Part shown: positions 1-9,066 of the stretch, in pieces | Numbering within the stretch: the stretch's first letter is position 1 | How the letters are laid out: each line of letters begins with the position of its first letter | Assembly: GCA_021776775.1 (NCBI GenBank) | Contig: JAJFFE010000164.1 | Span: 1 to 49,606, forward strand | Length of the DNA: 49,606 nt | DNA from: Planctomycetota bacterium | GTDB lineage: Bacteria; Planctomycetota; UBA8108; UBA1146; JAJFFE01 | Reading direction: 5' to 3' | Made by a program: the position numbers and the translations under genes | Notes under the pieces: generated by a model | Told to the model about the DNA's origin: nothing | The model's input: only the letters and a program-made list of their open reading frames with translations | Databases searched by the model: none

Positions 1-1
1 G

Positions 2-1006
2 ATGATGAAGAAGATGGGCGGCTCGATGACGATGACCGTCGAGACGTCTGGCGGACCTATCCCGGCCGGCGCGCAACCGGTGATCACAAAGAGCGTGTCG
101 TCGAAGAGTGGGCCCGCCGCGGCCGACGCCTCGCTAGAGAAGCTGCTGGCGGATCTCGCCCCCAAACGCATCGCGACGAACACGGCAGTGGCGCCGGCCG
201 TCAAGGCGCTGGTCGACGTTCAAGATGAGTCCGGCCATTGGGGCGGGGCCGAAGCGGACCCGTTCGATCGCTACCTACTGACGTGCCATGCGTTGGTTGC
301 GTTGGGCATGGCGCAACGCATCGGGCTCGACGTCCCAGCCGACGCCGTTCAGCGTGGCGTCGAAGCGATGCGTTCTATGGTCGACGACGGAAAGCTCGCC
401 GCCTTGGTCGCGCGTGGCGCCGACCGTCGCGAAGAGGCCGGCAGAGCGGCGCACGGCGCGTGGGCGTTACTGGCGCTCGGTGTCACCGACCGTGACGAGT
501 TCCGCGAGCTGCTGCTCGACTTCAGCGATAGCGGCGGGAAGGACGTGCTTCGTGCCCCGCGCGCGGTGGCACTCCACGTGTGGGCGGTGGCTGCGACGCG
601 CCGCGCCCGCGGCCTCGCCGAGTGGCAGTCGTTCTACGATGACTTCCGGGTGTGGCTGGTCGCGCAGCAGAGCCCCGAAGGCGGCTTCCGACCGAGCGGG
701 ACCGACGCGAACTCGTTCGAAGTGTTGGGCGGGGAAGCGTTGGCCACTGCGATCGGCGTTCAGCTCTTGTCGTTTCAGTCCGTGCTTACTCCGGTGTTGC
801 TCGCCCGGGCGGAGAATCCACTAGCACCGAAGACCGACGGCCACGGCAAGCGGGAGGGTGGTGAGGCGGAGCCGCCGGAAGCGCCGGAACTCGGTGACGG
901 CGAAACGATGATCATCACGGACCCCGCTGAAGCGGCAAAGTTGTTAAAGTCCCTCGGAATCGATCCACCGTCCGCTGACGGCGCGACCCCACCGGATGGC
1001 GGTTAG
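2..1006 (+). CDS. Prenyltransferase/squalene-oxidase-repeat-like protein (5' partial)
   Basis: The frame is open from the first bases of the window and the first Met lies at base 2, so the true start is probably upstream. The visible 334 residues hold two motifs of the alpha/alpha-toroid repeat family: QDESGHWGGA near residue 74 and QQSPEGGFRPSG near residue 225. These match the Q-x-x-x-G-x-W/F signature of terpenoid cyclase/prenyltransferase repeats, and between them are alanine/leucine-rich helices. Planctomycetes use this fold in many secreted or membrane proteins with no cyclase activity, and no DxDD catalytic motif is visible, so an enzymatic role is not supported. The C-terminus is Pro/Glu/Gly-rich and disordered. 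Family call moderate, function unknown. Confidence 0.6.
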   Translation: MMKKMGGSMTMTVETSGGPIPAGAQPVITKSVSSKSGPAAADASLEKLLADLAPKRIATNTAVAPAVKALVDVQDESGHWGGAEADPFDRYLLTCHALVALGMAQRIGLDVPADAVQRGVEAMRSMVDDGKLAALVARGADRREEAGRAAHGAWALLALGVTDRDEFRELLLDFSDSGGKDVLRAPRAVALHVWAVAATRRARGLAEWQSFYDDFRVWLVAQQSPEGGFRPSGTDANSFEVLGGEALATAIGVQLLSFQSVLTPVLLARAENPLAPKTDGHGKREGGEAEPPEAPELGDGETMIITDPAEAAKLLKSLGIDPPSADGATPPDGG

Positions 1007-1043
1007 CCGCTGCTTTTCAGCTACACCGTCCTGAGAGAAGCCC

Positions 1044-1886
1044 ATGTTCGACGCCAGTTCTTCCACGACACTGATTGCGCGTGCGCAAGCGTACATCCAG
1101 TCAGGTGACACCGACGCGTTGACCGCTCTTCTCGACGATCGATCGAAGCTGACGCCCGACGAACTTTCGAGATTGCTCTACGACATCGGTGTGAACAGTG
1201 TTGTGCGTTCTTATCCCAATGCTGTGCAAACCGCGTCGGCTTTGATCGACGCCGGTGCGGATCCGCTCGACACCACCTGGTCAGCCGCGTGTGTCGGTTC
1301 CATTCCGATTCTCGAGTTGTTGGTTTCGCGTGGGGTTCCGGTCGACGGTGGCGGTCGCTCATGGACGCCGCTCGATGAGTCGCTCTATTGGGGATTCACC
1401 GACGCCGCGAAGTTCTTGGTGGCAAGCGGCGCGCCTATCGTTTCGTTGCGCGCCGCCGCGGGGATTGGAGATGTCGCTGCGCTCGACCGCTTCTTTGTAG
1501 ACGGCGCCCTTCGTCCGACGGCCGGAGCGCTCGACTCGCCGTTCGGGTCGAGCATTCCCGATCACATGTCGGTCAAACCGCAGTACCTCATCGACAACGC
1601 GTTGATGTTCGCCGCCATGAATGGGCAGCTCGAAACCGCTCGTCGTCTGCTCGAGCACGGTGCCGAGATCAACTCCATTACCCCCGGTGCGCACCACGGC
1701 GCGACGGCGCTGCACTGCGCAGCGTGGAAGGCGCCGGTCGCCATGGTGCAGTTCTTGGTCGAACGCGGCGGCGATCCGAAGACCCCCGACTCGGGCGACG
1801 GCGGCCAGAGCGCGCTCGACTGGGCGACGTTCTACAAGCGGGACGACGTCGTCGAGTACTTGGCGACGGTGATGCCCGCCGACTGA
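1044..1886 (+). CDS. Ankyrin-repeat protein
   Basis: A 280-residue protein made largely of ankyrin repeats. The clearest units are around residues 190-215 (NALMFAAMNGQLETARRLL, then EHGAEIN), 222-247 (GATALHCAAWKAPVAMVQFL) and the final one (SALDWATFYKRDDVVEYL); weaker units lie at 75-135. No signal peptide or membrane segment is seen, so it is probably a cytoplasmic protein-binding scaffold. The ATG at 1044 follows a purine-rich GAGAGAAG at a suitable distance. It stands 38 bp after the preceding gene on the same strand. Ankyrin repeats say binding but not which partner. Confidence 0.85.
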   Translation: MFDASSSTTLIARAQAYIQSGDTDALTALLDDRSKLTPDELSRLLYDIGVNSVVRSYPNAVQTASALIDAGADPLDTTWSAACVGSIPILELLVSRGVPVDGGGRSWTPLDESLYWGFTDAAKFLVASGAPIVSLRAAAGIGDVAALDRFFVDGALRPTAGALDSPFGSSIPDHMSVKPQYLIDNALMFAAMNGQLETARRLLEHGAEINSITPGAHHGATALHCAAWKAPVAMVQFLVERGGDPKTPDSGDGGQSALDWATFYKRDDVVEYLATVMPAD

Positions 1887-2012
1887 TGCGCGCTGAGGCT
1901 TCGCGTCGTCGGCTCGGCCAACAAACCAGCTCACCAATTCTCAGGATGCGTCTCATTCGAAGTTCGCTTCGGGCAGAATCACGCCCGGGCCTCCAGGGAA
2001 AGGTGGTGAAGC

Positions 2013-3116
2013 ATGGAACGTCGTAAATTCATCGGTAAGGCTGCGCTTGCGGTCGGGGCCGCGGGTCTCGCGGTGGGGTGCACCTCGCCTGCCGGCAAAG
2101 CACCCGGCGCGGTCACGTCGCCCCGAGTGAAGTGGCGACTGGCGTCGAGCTTTCCTCGTTCGCTCGACACGATCTACGGCGCAGCGGAGATCTTTGCGAA
2201 TCGCGTGAAGGCGATGACCGACGGCCGTTTCGACATTCGCGTGTTCCCGGCGGGTGAGCTGTTCGGCGGCCTCGAAGTGATGGACGAGATCGAAAGCGGC
2301 GCGGTCGAAGTGGGGCACAGCGCGAGCTACTACTTCAAAGGCAAGAACCCGGCGTTCGTGTTTAATTGCGCGGTCCCGTTCGGGCTCGACGCGCGACAGC
2401 AGATGGCGTGGGTCTCTTCAGCCGGCGGTCGCGAGGTCATGGCCGGCCTCTTTGCCGACCACAACATTGTGCACTTCCCCGGCGGCAACACCGGTGTGCA
2501 GATGGGTGGTTGGTTCCGTCGCGAGATCAAGTCGCTGACCGACCTGCAGGGGTTGAAGATGCGCATTCCCGGTCTCGGCGGAGAAGTGATGACCCGTCTC
2601 GGGGCGACGGTTCAAGTGTTGCCGGGCGGAGAGATCTACCCCGCGCTCGAACGCGGCGCGATCGACGCCACCGAATGGGTCGGCCCGTACGACGACGAGA
2701 AGCTCGGGTTCCACCGCGTCGCCAAGAACTACTACTATCCAGGTTGGTGGGAGCCGGGCCCGGGGTTGTCGTTCTACATCAACAAGGGCGCGTGGGAGAA
2801 GCTGCCGCCGTCGTACCAAGCGGTCGTCAGCGCAGCCAGCGAAGAAGCCGCCAAGTGGATGTTGACTGAGTACGACGCCAAGAACCCTCCGGCGCTCAAG
2901 CGATTGCTGGCGGGCGGCGTGACGCTTCGTCCGTTTTCGGATGACGTCATGATCAAGGCGAAAGAGGAGACGCATATTCTTCTCGAAGAGCAGGCCGCCG
3001 CCGACCCGACGTACAAGAAGATCTACGATCACTGGTCGAAGTTTCGCGCCGAATCGGCCGCCTGGTTGTCGACGGCGGAGCTGACGTACTCCAACTTCGT
3101 CGCCAAGAATTCGTGA
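2013..3116 (+). CDS. dctP: TRAP transporter solute-binding lipoprotein, TakP-like (2-oxo/monocarboxylate)
   Basis: Periplasmic substrate-binding component (DctP family) of a TRAP transporter, 367 residues. The N-terminus has RRKFIG followed by a hydrophobic stretch and the lipobox LAVGC (Cys23), so it is probably a Tat-exported, lipid-anchored protein. The central part follows the TakP subgroup closely: GGNTGVQMGGWF, LKMRIPGLGGEV, LPGGEIYPALERGAIDATEW, then WVGPY and YYYPGWWEPG. The Arg in LKMRIPG is the conserved carboxylate-binding residue of the family. Known TakP proteins bind 2-oxo acids such as pyruvate. No permease gene is next to it; matching DctQ and DctM genes lie more than 40 kb away on the other strand. 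The start ATG has AGGTGG about 8 bp upstream. Confidence 0.92.
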   Translation: MERRKFIGKAALAVGAAGLAVGCTSPAGKAPGAVTSPRVKWRLASSFPRSLDTIYGAAEIFANRVKAMTDGRFDIRVFPAGELFGGLEVMDEIESGAVEVGHSASYYFKGKNPAFVFNCAVPFGLDARQQMAWVSSAGGREVMAGLFADHNIVHFPGGNTGVQMGGWFRREIKSLTDLQGLKMRIPGLGGEVMTRLGATVQVLPGGEIYPALERGAIDATEWVGPYDDEKLGFHRVAKNYYYPGWWEPGPGLSFYINKGAWEKLPPSYQAVVSAASEEAAKWMLTEYDAKNPPALKRLLAGGVTLRPFSDDVMIKAKEETHILLEEQAAADPTYKKIYDHWSKFRAESAAWLSTAELTYSNFVAKNS

Positions 3117-3141
3117 GTGAGAGTACGCATGATCAAGCGAC

Positions 3142-3678
3142 GTGCCCATGCCTGAAATCTCGATCGACCCCGAGTCGCCGCAGCACTACGACGCCATCTT
3201 CCGAGTCAACGTCGCCGCGTTTCCGACCACGGCTGAGGCGGACCTCGTCGGGCAGCTTCGAGACGCCGTCGACTCTGCATCGTTTTTCGAGTCGCGGCTG
3301 GCGACAGCCGACGGGGAAGTCGTCGGTCACGCGTTGTGGACCGGAGTTCGGGTCCAAGACGGCGATGGCTACTGCCACGGTCGCTTCGCCGCGCTCGGAC
3401 CGGTCGCCGTTGTCCCCGAGTTTCAGCGACAAGGCGTCGGATCAGCCCTGATCAACGCCGGTCAGGACGCTTGCTTCCGTGACGGGATCGACGCCGTCTT
3501 CGTGCTCGGCCATCCGTCGTATTACCCGCGTTTCGGCTTTCTCAAGGCCGCCGACTACGCCTTGCGATTCCCGGCCGACGTTCCCGCGGATGCGTTCATG
3601 GTCGCGACCCGACAGCGGGACAGCCTCGACGGCGTGCGCGGTGTGGTTCGGTATCACTCCCTATTCGACGGCGTATGA
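3142..3678 (+). CDS. GNAT-family N-acetyltransferase (YhbS-like)
   Basis: A GNAT acyl-CoA-dependent acetyltransferase of about 178 residues. The acetyl-CoA motif A is LGPVAVVPEFQRQGVGSALI (about residues 88-107), with the R/Q-x-x-G-x-G/A pyrophosphate loop as QRQGVGS. It is followed by the YhbS-type segment DAVFVLGHPSYYPRFGF. The substrate cannot be read from sequence; YhbS-like members are often assigned to small molecules or protein N-termini. It begins 26 bp after the TRAP binding protein and probably shares its transcript. Either GTG at 3142 or ATG at 3148 could be the start; neither has a decisive ribosome-binding site. Confidence 0.88.
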   Translation: MPMPEISIDPESPQHYDAIFRVNVAAFPTTAEADLVGQLRDAVDSASFFESRLATADGEVVGHALWTGVRVQDGDGYCHGRFAALGPVAVVPEFQRQGVGSALINAGQDACFRDGIDAVFVLGHPSYYPRFGFLKAADYALRFPADVPADAFMVATRQRDSLDGVRGVVRYHSLFDGV

Positions 3679-3794
3679 GTCGGCCCTGTGTTTCTTCCCA
3701 GTGATTCGATAGAGCGACAACGTGTGCGGAACCGTCCCGCTTCGGATAAGCTCTTCTTCGTCATTCAACCAGGCTGGGTGAAGACGGTGTTCAA

Positions 3795-4226
3795 GTGTCG
3801 GACGATCAAACGTCTCGAGGCAAGCGGCTACTTGCGATCAGCGTTCTTCTAGCGCTGGCCATCGTTGCGTATCGATACCGCGAGCCTGTCGTGTGGGCCG
3901 TGAAGTACGAACTCGTCGGTGAAGGGACCATGCGGGATTCGGATGGTCCGATCGCTCTCAAGTATTATCGAAACCGCTTCTCCACCAGCGTCGATGTGTC
4001 GACGTTGACGCTGAGTGATGAACAGAAAGTCGTGGCGACCGTCGTTCGCAATGTAGAGTTGCCCAGCGAATGGAGCTTCGACCTGAGCGCGCCCAGTGAG
4101 AAAAACAACGAAGAGTGGCTTCGAGTGCTCGCGAGCCGCGCGTGGCAAGTCGTGCTCGACCCGGCCGCGCTCGACAAAGCGATGCGCCCCGGCGGCGACC
4201 CGAGAATCCTCTTCTGGGCCGAGTGA
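3795..4226 (+). CDS. Small single-pass membrane protein, unknown
   Basis: A 143-residue protein with one predicted membrane helix near residues 12-28 (LLAISVLLALAIVAYRY) and a soluble, mostly extracytoplasmic domain with no motif I recognise. The start used is GTG at 3795, which gives a short charged N-terminus before the helix. It lies downstream of the acetyltransferase with a 116-bp gap and runs towards the sigma factor gene on the other strand (46 bp between stops). Codon use resembles its neighbours, so it is likely real, but the function is unknown. Confidence 0.6.
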   Translation: MSDDQTSRGKRLLAISVLLALAIVAYRYREPVVWAVKYELVGEGTMRDSDGPIALKYYRNRFSTSVDVSTLTLSDEQKVVATVVRNVELPSEWSFDLSAPSEKNNEEWLRVLASRAWQVVLDPAALDKAMRPGGDPRILFWAE

Positions 4227-4272
4227 GCCCGACCGGCTCCCCTGCGATCGCAGTCCCCTTTACGTGGGTTGC

Positions 4273-6315
4273 CTATTGCTCCAGCGCGTTAGCCTCCAGC
4301 TTGTACTGGTTGCGGATCTGTTGGTTCGACAGTTCGCCGAGTTCGAGTTGTTCGAGCGCCCGGCGAATGATCGTGGCTCGGGTGTCGGCTGCTTGCTCGG
4401 CCACAGCTTCGAGTGCGCTGCGGGCATACTCGACTTTCAGCTTGAGTGCTTCGTCGACAATGCGATCTTGCGACCACGTGCTGGTGGCACGTGACGCGAC
4501 CGCGGCGAGTGCTTCTGCGTACTCGGACATTCGATTCGGGCCAGACTTCTCCATGAGCTGACCGGTGTTGTGGATGATCGAATTGTCTTGGTGAGGGTAC
4601 CGGCCGCTCTTCATGAGGTCGAGCAGTGTCGTCAGTGACTCCGAGTCTTCGAATCGAGATAGAGATTCGATAGCGGCCACGGCCCAAGCGTCGTGTTGCG
4701 GTGTGGTGGCGCGCAGGGTCTCGTGGATCGAGCGTCGCAACGCTTCGTCGTAACGCTCGGGGTGTTTCCGGGCACTCGTGTTGAACGCGCGTAGCGCGTT
4801 TCCGGCGAAGGCCGGGTCTGGGCTATCGATCCACTCGCGAAGTCGATCGACGTGACGGTCTTCGATGTTCGTTACGGACATCAAGAATCTCAGGCCCGCG
4901 TCCCGGAGCATGCCGGCGCTCTTCTCGGAGAGGTCGAGCACTCCGTCGATGATGGCGGGTGGGATCTCGCTCGCGTCGCTCGTCACGACGGAGTAGGCGG
5001 TGGCGGACCGGCGCTTCTTCTGAATCATGACGTCGATGGCGACGCTGATGATCTCCGGTTCGAGGTCGCCTCGATCGAGAATCGCGAACAGTGCTTCGGG
5101 TTCTTCGAACATGAGCTCTCGAAGTCCTTCGGTCTTCTCTTGAAGTTCTCGCATCAGACGCTCTTGGAGTTCGGCGAGCTTCGGGGACGTATGGCGTCCG
5201 TCGAACTTGGCGAGTTCCTCGCGCATGCTGCCGAGCCACACGGATAGCTCTTCAAATCTTGCCGTTAGGGCATCGGCCGGGCTCGGCGTGGCGTTGTTCT
5301 CGGCGATGTTAGATTGGGCGTCACTCGCGGCCTCGCTGGCTGACAACTTCAGTTCGAGATCTCGATTGGCTGCTTGCAGCGCGGCGATGCGCTGTTCGAG
5401 ATCGGTGTTGGTCGTGGCAGCGTTGATCGGCGCGGTTCTGTTCGGCGCGGCGTCGGTTGTGTCGTTCGCAGCGAACGAAGACCCTTCGTCTTCCTTGCCG
5501 TCGCCGAGCAGTCGGGTCGCTCCGACGCCGAGGAAGAAACAGAGTGCACCGATCAGCGGTAGCGCGACGCTTGCCTTGTTCATGGCCATGAAAACTCCTG
5601 CGGCTGCGACTCCGGCCGTCGGCGTAGCGACGGACAGACTCTTGGCGCGGGCAATGACCTCCGCCGCCACGGGGGGGGTGGGCGGTGAAGGCGGAATCGA
5701 CTCGAGCCACGTACCGGTGAGGGGGACCGCGGTGGCGTACCCCGCTCGTTCGAGACGTCGCGCGAGGCTCGACTTGCCGCGCTCGATTTGGTTCCAAACG
5801 TGGGTCGTCGAGCAACCTCGACGCCCGGCGAGTTGGGCCAACGTGCATCCCTCGAAGAAGTAGCCGACCATGAGTTCTTGAGCGTCGTCGTCGAGTTGCG
5901 CGAGGTACGTGTTGAGCGCAATCACGTCGTCTTCGTCGAACGACTTGGCGTCCTCGGTCGGGGCGTGGGCTCGGTCTCGTTCGCGCTTCATACGACGCTG
6001 CTTTCGACGTCGGAGGTCGATGGCTTCGTGGAGAGAGGCTCGATAGGTCCAGCGCCGCAAGTGTTCCGTATCGTTCAACGTCGGCAGCGTCTCGATGAGT
6101 TCGAGCAGCACCTCTTGCGCGACGTCTTCGGCATCTTCTCGTTGTCGAAGCACGCCGAACGCCACCGGGAACGCCCAGCCCTGCGCCGCCTGCAAGAGGC
6201 GGGCTCGGGTGCGATCCGTCGGTCGTCGACGAAACTCTTCCAACGGTCGATCTTCTCGCGAAACAGAAACAGTCACGGACACTTCCTCGCCTTCACCAGA
6301 ACCAGCGACGGCCAC
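4273..6315 (-). CDS. Membrane-anchored ECF-type sigma factor with long C-terminal helical domain
   Basis: A 680-residue fusion. Residues about 40-105 are sigma region 2 (DAEDVAQEVLLELI, then LRRWTYRASLHEAIDLRRRK). Residues about 135-190 are sigma region 4 with its helix-turn-helix (CTLAQLAGRRGCSTTHVWNQ). A Pro-rich linker (IPPSPPTPP) leads to a membrane helix near 249-268 (SVALPLIGALCFFLGVG), then an Asn/Thr-rich stretch, a short coiled coil (about 303-327) and about 340 residues of helical, HEAT-like sequence that would lie outside the cytoplasm. ECF factors are usually about 200 residues and held by a separate anti-sigma factor; here sensor, anchor and sigma factor are one chain. The start is GTG at 6315; a later start would not affect the domains. 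It is divergent from the secreted hydrolase at 6441. Confidence 0.85.
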   Translation of the reverse strand: MAVAGSGEGEEVSVTVSVSREDRPLEEFRRRPTDRTRARLLQAAQGWAFPVAFGVLRQREDAEDVAQEVLLELIETLPTLNDTEHLRRWTYRASLHEAIDLRRRKQRRMKRERDRAHAPTEDAKSFDEDDVIALNTYLAQLDDDAQELMVGYFFEGCTLAQLAGRRGCSTTHVWNQIERGKSSLARRLERAGYATAVPLTGTWLESIPPSPPTPPVAAEVIARAKSLSVATPTAGVAAAGVFMAMNKASVALPLIGALCFFLGVGATRLLGDGKEDEGSSFAANDTTDAAPNRTAPINAATTNTDLEQRIAALQAANRDLELKLSASEAASDAQSNIAENNATPSPADALTARFEELSVWLGSMREELAKFDGRHTSPKLAELQERLMRELQEKTEGLRELMFEEPEALFAILDRGDLEPEIISVAIDVMIQKKRRSATAYSVVTSDASEIPPAIIDGVLDLSEKSAGMLRDAGLRFLMSVTNIEDRHVDRLREWIDSPDPAFAGNALRAFNTSARKHPERYDEALRRSIHETLRATTPQHDAWAVAAIESLSRFEDSESLTTLLDLMKSGRYPHQDNSIIHNTGQLMEKSGPNRMSEYAEALAAVASRATSTWSQDRIVDEALKLKVEYARSALEAVAEQAADTRATIIRRALEQLELGELSNQQIRNQYKLEANALEQ

Positions 6316-6383
6316 CCCGTCATTTTCTCGGGGATTTGCGGAATGCTACAAGTCGCTGCCGGGGAGTAGACTACGATCATACG

Positions 6384-6409
6384 GCTGTGGCTCCCAGCGG
6401 AGCCACAGC
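6384..6409. promoter_or_regulatory. Perfect 11-bp hairpin in the leader of the hydrolase gene
   Basis: GCTGTGGCTCC (6384-6394), loop CAGC, then the exact complement GGAGCCACAGC (6399-6409). It lies 31 bp before the ATG at 6441, in the intergenic region between the divergent sigma factor and hydrolase genes. It could be an RNA hairpin in the leader or a two-fold operator. No U-run follows, so it is not a standard terminator. Confidence 0.5.
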
Positions 6410-6440
6410 TCTCCACGAAACCTCAGAACTGGATCTTGCC

Positions 6441-7904
6441 ATGATCGCTCGACGCTTCGTGCTCAGCTTGGTTCTGCTTTGTTCGGGCCTGATCGGTTCG
6501 AGCCCGGTGTTCGGCCAGCTGGCGCGTTACGAACTGGGACGCCGACTGCGCGGCGTCGAGATCGTCTGGGCGAAAGCTGACGCCGAGGCAAAGGCGCGCG
6601 CGCTGCCCAGCTTGAAGCAGGCGGTGTCTCAGTTCTTCAGCTTCAAGCTTGTCGAAGCCGCGCGAAGTCTCGATGGCGCGCGGTTGCGCGTGGAGGGGCA
6701 CGCGCTCGACGGTGTCGAAGCGTGGGGTAGCCAGTGGGTGATCGAACCGGAGTGGCGTTTCGGGCCTCTAGTCGAGAAGGCGTCGCAGCTACGTTTTACG
6801 ATTCGACGCTTCTATCCAGTGGCGACTCCCGATCCGGACGACGCGCGCATCGAAATCTCGATCGTCGATTCCGGCGGCGCGGTTCTTGTCGACGGCGGAC
6901 TCATCGTGCTGCCCCCGGGCACCGAACCCATTCGTCGCACGCTCGTGACTGACGGCGTGCCGAGCGGCGACTACACGCTCCGGGTCGATGTCGTGGTCGG
7001 TGACCAGACCGTGGTCCGCAACGAAGTCGCGGTGTCCCTGGTCCACGGGCTCGACCAACGACTCACAGCACTCGAGCGCACCCTAGACGACGAAACGCAA
7101 TCGCTCTCCTTGGAGCGAGCGACGGCGTCGCGGCTCGCGCGTTTCCTACGGCAGCTGCGGGAAGGAGTCGTGCTCGAGACCGACTTTCCCGCCACCGCCA
7201 TGCTGTCCGAGGCGGAGAACGCGGTGCGCCTCGAGTCCGGGTCAACTCTCTACGACGCCAACCACCCCGGAGAGTTCTGGCTGCAAGTACCGATCGGCCG
7301 ACGACGCGTGGCGGCGCGCATCATGTCACCGCCGGTCGCCGGCAAGCAGCTGCGCCCGTGCGTCCTCGCGCTGCACGGCGCTGGCGGTAGCGACAATCTC
7401 TTCTTCGAGGGGTACGGTAACGGAGCCGCTATCGACCTCGCCCGCAAACGTGGCTGGGTGGTGATCGCGCCGCGTTCACCGTTGGTGGGAGGTGCGGTCG
7501 ACATCATGGCGTTGGTCGACGGGTTGACCGAACGGTACCAACTCGATCCCAAGCGTGTGTTCCTTCTCGGTCACTCCATGGGCGCCGGTCACGCGCTCGG
7601 AGCCGCTCGGAAGGCACCCAAAGCATATGCGGCGATGGCGCTCATCGGGGGCGGTCGGCCGTCGCGCAACGACGGGGTGTACAAGAGCATTCCGACGTTC
7701 ATATCCGCGGGGTCGGAAGACTTCGGATTGCGTGGCGCTCGCGGACTGTACGAATCGCTCCAGAAACACTCCGCGGATGTCCGTTTCGAAGTTCGCGAAG
7801 GCATCGAACACTTGACGATCGTGCAGGAAGCGTTACCGGACGTGTTTCGATTCTTCGATACAGTGTTATCTGCGGAGAAGGTGTTGTCTCCGGAGAAACA
7901 GTAA
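6441..7904 (+). CDS. Secreted alpha/beta hydrolase (esterase/PHB-depolymerase-like)
   Basis: A 487-residue exported protein. The ATG at 6441 is chosen because it opens a good signal peptide (MIARRFVLSLVLLCSGLIG, cleavage after VFGQ); the frame extends upstream without one. The N-terminal half (about 25-280) is a beta-rich and helical accessory region. The C-terminal half is an alpha/beta hydrolase: oxyanion region HGAGGSDNLFFEGYG, nucleophile elbow GHSMGAG with Ser379, and probable catalytic His457 in GIEHLTIVQ. This order matches dienelactone hydrolase/prolyl-oligopeptidase-like esterases with carbohydrate or polyester substrates; the substrate is not readable. It is divergent from the membrane sigma factor and could be one of its targets (inference). 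Confidence 0.85.
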   Translation: MIARRFVLSLVLLCSGLIGSSPVFGQLARYELGRRLRGVEIVWAKADAEAKARALPSLKQAVSQFFSFKLVEAARSLDGARLRVEGHALDGVEAWGSQWVIEPEWRFGPLVEKASQLRFTIRRFYPVATPDPDDARIEISIVDSGGAVLVDGGLIVLPPGTEPIRRTLVTDGVPSGDYTLRVDVVVGDQTVVRNEVAVSLVHGLDQRLTALERTLDDETQSLSLERATASRLARFLRQLREGVVLETDFPATAMLSEAENAVRLESGSTLYDANHPGEFWLQVPIGRRRVAARIMSPPVAGKQLRPCVLALHGAGGSDNLFFEGYGNGAAIDLARKRGWVVIAPRSPLVGGAVDIMALVDGLTERYQLDPKRVFLLGHSMGAGHALGAARKAPKAYAAMALIGGGRPSRNDGVYKSIPTFISAGSEDFGLRGARGLYESLQKHSADVRFEVREGIEHLTIVQEALPDVFRFFDTVLSAEKVLSPEKQ

Positions 7905-7969
7905 AGATCCTCTCGACCGGGTGCGCGACGACGTCGTCCGTACCCTCGATCAAAGAAACGGTGTGACTC

Positions 7970-8620
7970 GTGGCTGTCAGTTTTGTCGAAGTGTTTCTGC
8001 TCGGTGGTTTGCTCCTGGGAATCGTCGTGTTCGCACTTGCCACCAAGCGCGGGGGGGAGCGTTCCGTCGGCGCACGGATTGGGAGAGCGGGGCTGCTGAT
8101 CCTGATTTTTGCAATTGTCGTCATTGCGGCGACGGCGGGACCCAAGTTGATTTCTCATCTGCGGCAACCCAACCGTGACTCCGAGTTCGTCAGAACGCTT
8201 CCCATAGAAACGACGGTTGAGATTGGCGACCGTGGCGTTGCCGAGACCGTGTCGCGCAAAGGGTACTATAGAGCCGGATATGCGATCCTCGACTTCGGCG
8301 ACTGGCGGCTGGCGGTCGAGAGCGACAAGTTCAGCGGCATGGCGAGTGGCCTTGGCTATCCTGTTTCGATCAATCCCGACGCCAAAGGGTCGTCCTACCG
8401 CAGTAGCGGAGGACCGGGCGATTTTTACTACACGTTCGATCCCGAGACCGGCGCTGGGTTCGGCGAGTTCTGCGCCGTCGAGTTTGAAGTGAAGGATGGG
8501 GTCGTCTCGGTCGGAAGTACCCGCCACAAGTTCGGAGACGGCCACACGGTCTTCTTCATGAACGAAGAGGGTGCTTTCCTCGGATTCAGCGTCGTCAATC
8601 CGCCCGAGCCTGGACAGTAG
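7970..8620 (+). CDS. Two-helix membrane protein with extracytoplasmic domain, unknown
   Basis: A 216-residue protein with two membrane helices near residues 5-24 and 40-60, then a soluble Gly/Asp-rich domain of about 150 residues. The GTG start at 7970 gives a typical short N-terminus before helix one. I do not recognise the soluble domain; no catalytic motif stands out. It lies 65 bp after the hydrolase and 7 bp before the next membrane protein on the same strand, so the three may be co-transcribed. Confidence 0.6.
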   Translation: MAVSFVEVFLLGGLLLGIVVFALATKRGGERSVGARIGRAGLLILIFAIVVIAATAGPKLISHLRQPNRDSEFVRTLPIETTVEIGDRGVAETVSRKGYYRAGYAILDFGDWRLAVESDKFSGMASGLGYPVSINPDAKGSSYRSSGGPGDFYYTFDPETGAGFGEFCAVEFEVKDGVVSVGSTRHKFGDGHTVFFMNEEGAFLGFSVVNPPEPGQ

Positions 8621-8627
8621 CTAGCGC

Positions 8628-9065
8628 ATGACGGTCTTGTTGGTTCACGCCGCGGCGACGTGGTTCATGACCGGGTTGATCTGGTTCGTGCAGATCGTGC
8701 ACTACCCGCTGATGGGCACGGTCGGCGCCGATCGTTGGGTCGAGTACCAGCGCGAGCACCAGAAGAAGACGACGTTCGTCGTCCTGCCGCCGATGTTCAT
8801 CGAACTAAGCACCGCCGGGTGGCTGCTCTTCAATCTCTACAACGCCTCCGAAGGAGTCACCGACGATCGCTTGTGGAGCGCATGGCTCGCGGCGGGATCA
8901 CTACTAGCCATTTGGATTTCGACGTTCGCCTTACAAGTGCCGCTACACCAAAAGCTGTCGCAACGGTTCGAACCCACGGTTCACCGCAAGCTGGTGCAGA
9001 CGAACTGGATTCGAACCGTGCTCTGGACGGTGCGCGCGATCATTGTCACGACGTGGCTGCTCTGA
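8628..9065 (+). CDS. Small four-helix integral membrane protein
   Basis: A 145-residue protein with about four membrane helices: residues 3-24, 52-70, 82-103 and 127-144. The first helix contains the polar/aromatic run WFVQIVHYPL, and a conserved-looking Q/H/W pattern recurs (TFALQVPLHQKL). Such small proteins with buried His are widespread and mostly uncharacterised. It starts 7 bp after the preceding gene, so it probably shares the transcript. Its stop codon is separated by a single base from the stop of the convergent HEAT protein gene. Confidence 0.7.
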   Translation: MTVLLVHAAATWFMTGLIWFVQIVHYPLMGTVGADRWVEYQREHQKKTTFVVLPPMFIELSTAGWLLFNLYNASEGVTDDRLWSAWLAAGSLLAIWISTFALQVPLHQKLSQRFEPTVHRKLVQTNWIRTVLWTVRAIIVTTWLL

Positions 9066-9066
9066 A

